From Cheiracanthium punctorium (lineage: Eukaryota; Arthropoda; Arachnida; Araneae; Cheiracanthiidae), in the NCBI GenBank assembly GCA_038373885.1, contig JAWZYV010013286.1, positions 186,001 to 250,000 on the forward strand: 64,000 bases of DNA. Reading direction: 5' to 3'. Both the position numbers and the translations under genes were made by a program. The notes beneath the pieces are model-generated. The model did no database searches. It was not told where the DNA came from and was given only the letters and a program-made list of their open reading frames with translations. Of the stretch, positions 57,200-64,000 are shown piece by piece. The first letter of the stretch is position 1. Each line of letters opens with the position of its first letter.

Positions 57200-58470
57200 T
57201 GGTGTAAGAAATTAAGAGAGTTTGCAGACTTGGTCGATTATCTCTAGAACTACTGGACCGAATTTGATATGTTTGATAAGTTTGATATGTAATTACATTG
57301 ATACAACACAAAACAAATAACCGTTCAATAATTGTAATACACACGCATGATCGTGCGTAACAAACGTTGGAGTCGGAAGGTATGAAACAGTGGTTGCAGA
57401 ATTTAAAAAAATGGGTTAATAGATATGTTAATAGGGGGTATGGTCCCCTCTTACAGATATACAGGTCTCGCAGCGTGATTTCATACTAGAAATAAGGCAG
57501 TTTATCATTTCCTGTGGCAATTGGTCCCATTCTTAACGCTGTTTCCATTCCCTGGATGATTATGGGAGGGGGTTGCGAGTTGCAACTGACCTCCCCACAG
57601 CATACCAGACATGCTCTACAGGATTAAGCTCTATAGATCTGGCTGGAAAATCCATTCGGCGAATATCCTCACTCTCAAGAAATTCGTCGACCAGAAGAGC
57701 TCTATGAGACCTCGTGTAATCGACCAATAAAACGAACTCAGGGCCAACTGCACCCCTTAAAAGGCGAACACAGGGCCCCAAGACCTCATCTCTATACCTC
57801 ACACCAGTCACAGTGCCTCTTTCAAAGACATGGAGAGGTGTGCGGCCATCCAACATGATGCCTGCCCAGACCATTCAACTTACTCGGCCATAATGGTCGA
57901 TTTCGTGAACATTGGAAGGTAGGTAGCGGGTTCCTGGTTCTCTCCATATAAACGTACAGCGAGAATCGCTGTTCAGGCTGAACTGGGACTCACCAGTAAA
58001 GAGAACAGTCGTCCATTAATCCATACTCCAATCTCTATGCTCTCTGCATCATGCTAAACGGATTCTCCTGTTCGTAGAAGTGAGATATACGCAAACAGCA
58101 GGTCTTCTTGCAAACAACCCTCTCTCATGAAGTCTTTTGGAAACAGTCACCCTTGATACACGGGTTCCTGTGGCTGCATACAAGTCACGAGAGAGCTGAG
58201 AAGCTGTAGCACTCATGTTACGCCTCGCTATAAAGGACAAATGGCTATCGTCTCTGGCCGTCGTGGCTCTTGAACGACCTTGCCCAGCCTTTCTTTCGAT
58301 GGATCCAGTATCCTGGAACTGTTTCCGTAGGTTACACACGACGCTGGGATTTAAATTGAACTTTCTACAAATCTGGACTTGATATTGGCATGCTTCTAAC
58401 CTTCCTACAATTCGCCACCTCAGTCCATCATCTAAACGCTTGTTCACTGTGGTGTTGCATCTTCCTCGTA
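57200..58470 (-). mobile_element. Tc1-like (DD34E) transposon, inactive
   Basis: The coding relic fills 57436-58447 on the minus strand. The 3' end of the element probably lies near 57200, where CACTGGTGTAAGAAATTAAG, a Tc1-type terminal sequence, is found. No inverted partner is visible beyond the start codon, where a G-run (58473-58488) and a SINE follow, so the 5' end is missing or replaced. Confidence 0.75.
57436..58447 (-). pseudogene. Tc1-like transposase, frameshifted, first Asp lost
   Basis: The frame from 58447 reads LDDGLRWRIVGRLEACQYQV, VCNLRKQFQDTGSIERKAGQ and GRSRATTARDDSHLSFIARR: two helix-turn-helix units and the GRPR-like hook, here GRSR. It continues through TGTRVSRVTVSKRLHERGLF, a stop near 58048, then WTTVLFTGESQFSLNSDSRC, FIWREPGTRYLPSNVHE, a second break at about 57875, WAGIMLDGRTPLHVFERGTV, LLVDYTRSHRALLVDEF and NPVEHVWYAVGR. 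A last frame change near 57550 gives EWDQLPQEMINCLISSMKSR and CETCISVRGDHTPY. The first catalytic Asp (FTDES in the family) is Gly here. The second Asp (VDYTRSHRA) and the Glu (PVEHVW) remain, 34 residues apart. The copy is dead by frameshift and by catalytic change. Confidence 0.92.
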
Positions 58471-58494
58471 TTTATGGGGGAGGGGGGTTGTTTT

Positions 58495-58705
58495 GTGTTA
58501 TGGCGACCTACAAGAGGGGACATCTGCCTTTGGGGGTCACCTTTCTAAGGGGTTCGTTCTAACGCATATTCACTTTACATCAGGAGAAAACCAACCAGAA
58601 TCCCAAACAATTAGATCGGCAGTCCTGAAATTCGGAACCTTCATAGTCCAACCGTATACCTTCAACCGAGTGCCTTATCCACTCTGCCGTGGTTTTATAT
58701 TTAAC
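58495..58705 (-). repeat. SINE copy D
   Basis: On the minus strand: CCACGGCAGAGTGGATAAGG (A box), CCGATCTAATTGTTTGGGAT, TTTTCTCCTGATGTAAAGTG, AATATGCGTTAGAACGAACC. The B box is eroded (GGTTCCGAATTTC). It belongs with copies B and C. It sits directly beside the 5' edge of the Tc1-like relic, and the border falls at a G-run. The plus-strand frame 58493-58717 is not a gene. Confidence 0.82.
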
Positions 58706-58719
58706 CAATTAATTTAAAA

Positions 58720-59965
58720 AATATGTCATGTTCTTCAATCTTATTTCGAATTTTTACTCTACCAAGCAAAACATTCTTATATCTGACGACTTCCTCTCCT
58801 CCCCATTTATCTTATATATTAAAGAGAATTATAAAAAGAAATGTGAATTTTTTGACAAAACGCTCCCTAAAAAAAAATGATCATTTAGATTATAACTGTA
58901 AAAATAAATTCAGGGAATTTTGTGCATGCATATAAATGAAAATAAAATATATCAAAAAGGAAATTGCTTGAAAATCATTGAAATACAAACTGTTTATGAT
59001 TATAAAATAAATATATAATGCAGCCATCTAAGAAAGAAAAACAAAAATCTTTTTTTTTATTTGGGGGGGGGGTTAAGTGACTGAAAAACCAAACAAATAG
59101 TTATTAAACATTAAAACTAATGAATAAATAAAAATTTATGAAAAGTGACAACGCCCACTACAATGCATTAAAAAGAAAAATTTCCTTAAAAAGAAAAAAA
59201 TCTGCAATTAGCTTTGCAAAATAAAATTTACTTTGTTTACTTTAGCACCCATAAAATCAGATAAATAAACAGAGCAAATAAGAGAACTTTTTACTTTCAA
59301 TAAATTTTAAAAATTAGAGTGTTTTCATAAGAGCTTTAAAATAATGCAAAAAGCAACTTGGATGTTTAAATGTCACTTTCAATAATTCATTTAATGAGGT
59401 TTCCATTATTATTTGTAAACATTTTTAATTTATTGTCCAGCCAATGGTCTAGTGTACGAAATACTGAACAATTTTAAATGACTGCAGGGTAAAGGTCTAG
59501 GGCTCTGGCTTTCCACGCGATTTTCGATCTGAACGAGCCTCTTAAAAAGCCCTCCGCCCATTGGCAGCTAGCCTTATTGTCCGTTGCCTTAAAAAATCAA
59601 TATTAAATTTAAATGTCTAAGTTTTGATTTTAAGTTAATGAACTGGTATGCTTGTTATGCAAGAAGAAACTGAAAAAATTCTAATCTGTTATTTTTTTTT
59701 TTCAAAAAATGTTTAATAAATACCCCATAAATACATAAATGTCCAGTAACCTGTGTCAATGAAGAAATTATTTTTGTCTGTTATACAAATGCAAATGGAG
59801 CTTTTTTTAGCATTCTCGATCGGTGACAGTGTATATATTCCATAGGCTCAAATAAAATCTTATTTCATCGTTTAATCAAAAAATTTACTAGCCTCCCTTT
59901 ATGTCTGACTGCACGCAAAAACATGAGTAGATTTTTTATTTGTGGGATTATAGCCGATAATCTAC
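58720..59965. other. AT-rich DNA, no gene seen
   Basis: No element was recognised. A G-run lies at about 59063-59072. Confidence 0.45.
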
Positions 59966-59971
59966 ACGAAT

Positions 59972-60168
59972 GATATAGGCCGAAGGGAGAGGATGCCCTC
60001 CGTGGGGGGCTTTCAAAGGGGTCCTAATCCGTATTTACGCGAAGTTTTGGAGAAAACCGCGGAAAATTCCGCACGACTAGGTCAAAAGACGCGACCAGTG
60101 TTTGAAAAAGCACTTTCCGCCGCCCAATTGAGAGCGCTATGCACTCGGCTACTGGTCGAGCATGTAAA
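59972..60168 (-). repeat. SINE copy E
   Basis: On the minus strand: CCAGTAGCCGAGTGCATAGC (A box), TTTTTCAAACACTGG (worn B box), GACCTAGTCGTGCGGAATTT, GGTTTTCTCCAAAACTTCGC, TAAATACGGATTAGGACCCC and GGAGGGCATCC. It is closest to copy A at 0.6 kb. A plus-strand open frame at 59993-60193 spans it and is not coding. Confidence 0.8.
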
Positions 60169-60429
60169 ATTCATGAAAATCAAAAAGTCTTAGTTGCTAA
60201 TGATAGAAAATATAATATCAGAAAATTTTACCATAGTATCTCTTCTTCAAGAATTATCATTTTAAAATATTACAAGTTCAGTTCTCAATTTGGAATTCAT
60301 TTATTGAAAGTCTCATTTGGACTGCTCGGTCATGCCAGAGATTTAGCACTACCGAATGCTCAAAAGACCCAGCCTTTCATTTTAGATATGAATTCTTGTT
60401 TTAAAACAAACACCCAAGCGTAAAGCACA

Positions 60430-63030
60430 ATCTGAATGCTTAAAGAGGTAATTTTTAATATAATAAAATATCGGGGGTAAAAACGCTTATATTCCCATAA
60501 AGTTCCTTCTCAATAATTCCCACTAAATTGCTTATTGAATACGGATAGTTGAAAACAAGTATTTAAAGGCTTCGTAATATTAAGTTTCTAATTTATGAAG
60601 CGGGCAATATATTTCATTTGAATATTTCTGAGGATTTCAGTACATTCCATTACATTTCTTTCCTTAACATTTCAAATATATTGGAAAACTAATTAGTTAT
60701 GCGAATCGTTCAAAGATAATTACATACATTACAGCCAAATGTTATTCATAAGAGAATGCTGTGTGTATTCAATAACCTTTTAACACTTTTGATGGACACG
60801 CCAACCACAACATGAATATAAATTAAACGTGTAATAACTCGGCTAAGTAATGACCTGTACCTTAACCTTTCATGAGTTAATATTAAATGGACAGTCAAAT
60901 CTGTTCCAGATTTTTTTTTAAACATTTTGCAATAATAAACTGTTTTGGCTTTTCATGGTATATAGATCTAGATTCATAATAATAACTTCTATATTTTTAA
61001 ATGACATCTGTTTATCTTTACTATCATATTGACTATATAAAATTCATTTCAAGTTTCTCTTAAAGTTTCAACTCTGCATATTTTTATTCTGCATTTATAT
61101 ATACATAAAGTGCTCACGTAATATGAATTATTGAAAACCTGCTATACTTTTTTTACCGTTTAAATTCACAATGTATAACAAGATATTACAATTTCAAAGA
61201 TGCTTCATACGTTGTAAGTAATGCAATAATTATAATACAATATGTTTTTTTACGCACATCCAGTAGTTTGTCATATTTATCAGCGCCAAATTTTGTAACT
61301 ATGTTGATCCTGAAATATTCTCTTCAAAAGGTGCTCTATGCACTGAAAGTTTAAGTTCAAATGTTAATATTTTTCATATGAATTGTTCGATTGGATTAGG
61401 CTGTAAATTACAGGCCTTGGTGCACTATAAACCTTGGTGTTTATAAAGTGTCAGAGGTACGACAAACTAAGACCCAAAAAAAAAAAAAAAAAAGAAAGAA
61501 AGAAAGAAAGAACTTTTTCATCTCATAATACTGCATTCTTTATTTGTATTTATAGTGAGTGGGCTGCCATCACATTTTATTTTATTTGGATATTACCGCT
61601 TCATGCTTTTATTGAATAAAAAGGAGGATACTGATTTGAATGAGAGATTCAGGATAAAAATTATGTAAAACACTACTGATATTTAGTGTACAATTTTTGT
61701 AAAATACTCTGTGTTAGATATATCAAATTTTACATTATAGTCGCATTTTACTTCTCAGAAATAAAATAAGATGCCAAGAAACATTTAATTTACAAGTCAC
61801 TTTGATTTTGCTTGCTCACATAACTGAAGGGCCTTGTTTACAAGATATATTAACGTCTCAATTAATTAGCAGAGCAAAAATTCACAGCAGCATTAACTTG
61901 CTTCACAAGCACATAAACTGAACAGTTCAACGTAAAATAAATCTTCTGGCACCACGCATGTCAGTCTCAATGCAATAAACTTTAGGGTGGTGTTTAAAAA
62001 TACGTAAACAAAAAATAAGATAGAGAGAGGGATATTTGAGCGTGAAGGTTTACACTCTATAAACTTTATACTTCAGGACTACGTAGATTAAGTCACTTGA
62101 GTTTTAATTAAAAGTGCCACATGGTAGGTTTTTGTCGGATAAAAAAATTTATCGAATTAAATAGAGAGTATTAAAAAATAATTATAAAAACAATTTTAGA
62201 AGACTTTTTTAAATCTTAAATTAGATTTTTATCCTTAAAATGTGTTTTTTAATTGGAGACGGGGACAAAACTGTGTATATTTAATTTAAATAAATAATGA
62301 GAGCGCGTAATGATGCTCCAGTAATAACGTACAAATATTTATGAAAAAGCTTTAATTAATATTAATCCCTTTACTTTCACCGACACCTAGAACTTATATT
62401 TAATAATAACAAAAATTCGTTTCGTGCGTGTACTTCACGTCTGTACAATGTACATGAATTTTGTTGCAAATGTCCCGAAACATTTTCTTCTGAAATAAAT
62501 TATAACATACTGAAGTGTGCGAAAATATATTTATGAGACAATGATTACGAAACTTTCTACTAAAATATTTGTAGTAGACTTCATGTAAACTGAAAATGAA
62601 GTCATTCCTCATAATATCGCACTTTAAACTATATTCTATTGAGGCATATTTCGTGGCAGCACCAAAATAATTTTTTCAATCACAAGAAAACAAACCATTT
62701 TTCAAAAATAAATAAAAAAATGTTCATTATACTGTCAATGATGACATCGCACTAACTGAACATACTGTACCACCTGAAATGTGTCCTACTGCACAACCGT
62801 CTACAGAAATGTGCAATAATAATGTGATGTTGGCGAAGTATATTATGTATTCCATATCTAGAGACAGAATATTTTTTTAAAGTGTTTTTTGGTTCGTAAA
62901 GAGATTTTTCATGTCGTAACTACGCAAGTATTTGCTATTATAAATAAGGAATCCTAATTTTAAATAACATATTTCGAATTACACAAATGGTTAAAATTTT
63001 AAAGTTATTACGTTACTATATTTTAATTAT
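60430..63030. other. AT-rich DNA, no gene seen
   Basis: An A run followed by AAAG repeats occupies about 61473-61511. No other feature is supported. Confidence 0.5.
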
Positions 63031-63035
63031 ACGTT

Positions 63036-63400
63036 CACGGTGTCTCAAAAAAACTAACCGAGGCTTTTACTCCTTAAATATTCAGCCCTACACAATAAAT
63101 TACATAACGTAAAAAAATGGCACATTATCTTTTTGGTATGGATTAAAATTTTCAGGCGATTAAATCCAATAAAGTACGATTTAATTTTTTACACGGCCCT
63201 GAAAACGGCCAAAAATTTTTTACACGGCCAAAAAAATTTTAATGAGCTCCATACAATTATTAGATAATGTACAAAATTTCAGCATTTTAGAAAGTATCGG
63301 AGTTATAAAAATCAGTGTATGCCGACATAAACCGCTTCTGAATGCTTCTCAAATTTAAAAAAAATCACCTTCGATGATAGCGTTTCAGGGATCGTACGCA
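63036..63400 (+). repeat. Left part of an element related to 43086-43828
   Basis: CACGGTGTCTCAAAAAAACT, ACCGAGGCTTTTACTCCTTA, TTACATAACGTAAAAA and GGATTAAAATTTTCA follow the order of the left 130 bp of the 43-kb element (CCCCAAAAAACACTGACC, GGCTTTTATTCCTAAAAT, TTACGTAAAAATC, CGATTAAAATTTTCA). A CAGAGTGCCCCAAAACAGTG phrase at 63470 may be the start of a second element. No right end was found. Confidence 0.55.
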
Positions 63401-63642
63401 AACTTTGAAAGAAAACAATTTTGGCAAAAATGTATAATACTTTGGCTATATGATTGGTATTACATACAGAGTGCCCCAAAACAGTGGTAACACGCTTTAA
63501 TTCTTTTTCTTTTATATGAGGAATGCAAATGAAAAAAAGTTTCGAAAAAATTAGGATAAAAGACTACTTAAAGAAAAATTATAATTTAATTATATTTATT
63601 ATTCATGTACTTTACAAATATTATATAAATGTTATATTCATA

Positions 63643-63954
63643 TTATTCATTGGAAATAGGTACTTGAATGTCATCGTAATTTTTTATGTATGAAATTATA
63701 GGTTTGTGGTAACTATAATGTGAAACATAAATTTTACTCTCTAAATTGGCTAATTTTCTTGAAAATACAGCATCTATCGTTGTATCGAAACGCGTTGTTG
63801 ATTGAAGTCGAGAAGTATTCATAGTTAGATCAAATTTTTCTTTTGAAAAATCAACTAACGGTTGAGATTCTTGAGAGCGAAAATTAACATTAAAATCTCC
63901 GGTAAGAATCATCGGTAATTCATGATAATTACTTAGAATCCAGGAAGTGTCCAT
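63643..63954 (-). pseudogene. C-terminal part of an endonuclease/exonuclease/phosphatase domain
   Basis: The frame reads LPMILTGDFNVNFRSQESQP, DFSKEKFDLTMNTSRLQSTT and RFDTTIDAVFSRKLANLESK, with SHYSYHKPIISYIKNYD. The GDFN pair, the TIDAVF aspartate and the SYHKP histidine are the last three catalytic blocks of the fold, in order and at usual spacing. This compact form, with SYHKPI near the end, is one I remember beside PIF1-like helicase genes of Helitron-like elements in arthropods, but LINE endonucleases cannot be excluded. A stop lies four codons upstream of the ATG and the N-terminal half of the domain is not in the window. The open frame is 103 codons and otherwise intact. Confidence 0.7.
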
Positions 63955-64000
63955 GTTGTAGTATTATCCTTTAACTGTTTTCTTATACCATTGTTCCGTC

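Noticed and set aside
1..64000. LTR retrotransposons
   Set aside because: No pair of long terminal repeats, primer site, protease or integrase motif was recognised.

Overview
The window is AT-rich animal nuclear DNA with no intact gene, no ribosomal RNA gene, no credible functional tRNA gene and nothing prokaryotic. Its repeat content (arthropod-type mariner, Tc1-like, pogo-like, piggyBac-like and hAT-like elements, tRNA-derived SINEs and decayed LINE fragments) fits a large arthropod genome. A chelicerate, perhaps a spider, is my best guess from remembered resemblance of the Tc1-like and mariner transposases; this was not checked by search. The tract is intergenic DNA or the inside of a long intron.

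Layout. 0-3 kb: a tRNA-derived SINE, a CTGA-rich leader and about twelve tandem units of about 155 bp. 3-14 kb: dense DNA transposon remnants. These include a decayed piggyBac-like element, two hAT-type MITEs nested one inside the other, a mariner-type element whose left terminal repeat holds a piggyBac-type MITE, two further TA-flanked elements, a diverged dispersed duplication (4.5-5.5 kb and 8.8-9.6 kb) and a LINE RNase H fragment. 14-26 kb: mostly featureless AT-rich DNA with a hAT remnant, a hairpin, a minus-strand LINE 3' end and a small tandem repeat. 26.6-29.6 kb: a nested stack, with a mariner interrupted by a 200-bp SINE and by a 940-bp terminal-inverted-repeat element that itself holds a tRNA-like unit, followed by a hAT MITE.

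31.5-32.5 kb: two SINEs with long target-site duplications; one has a head that resembles 5S ribosomal RNA. 33.5-44 kb: a pogo-type MITE, an RNA-like hairpin, a pogo-like element with a zinc-finger fragment, several MITEs, a third piggyBac-family copy with a near-perfect long palindrome, and a TA-flanked inverted-repeat element. 46-51 kb: a hAT MITE with a perfect 8-bp duplication and a badly decayed unidentified protein-coding tract. 54-60 kb: SINE pieces and a broken Tc1-like transposase gene. 63-64 kb: a relative of the 43-kb element and a fragment of an endonuclease/exonuclease/phosphatase domain.

Nothing here works as a pathway. The biology is the layered history of mobile elements, and several insertions can be ordered because the empty site can be reconstructed from the sequence. 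Short open frames outside the entries below look like chance, or lie inside repeats.
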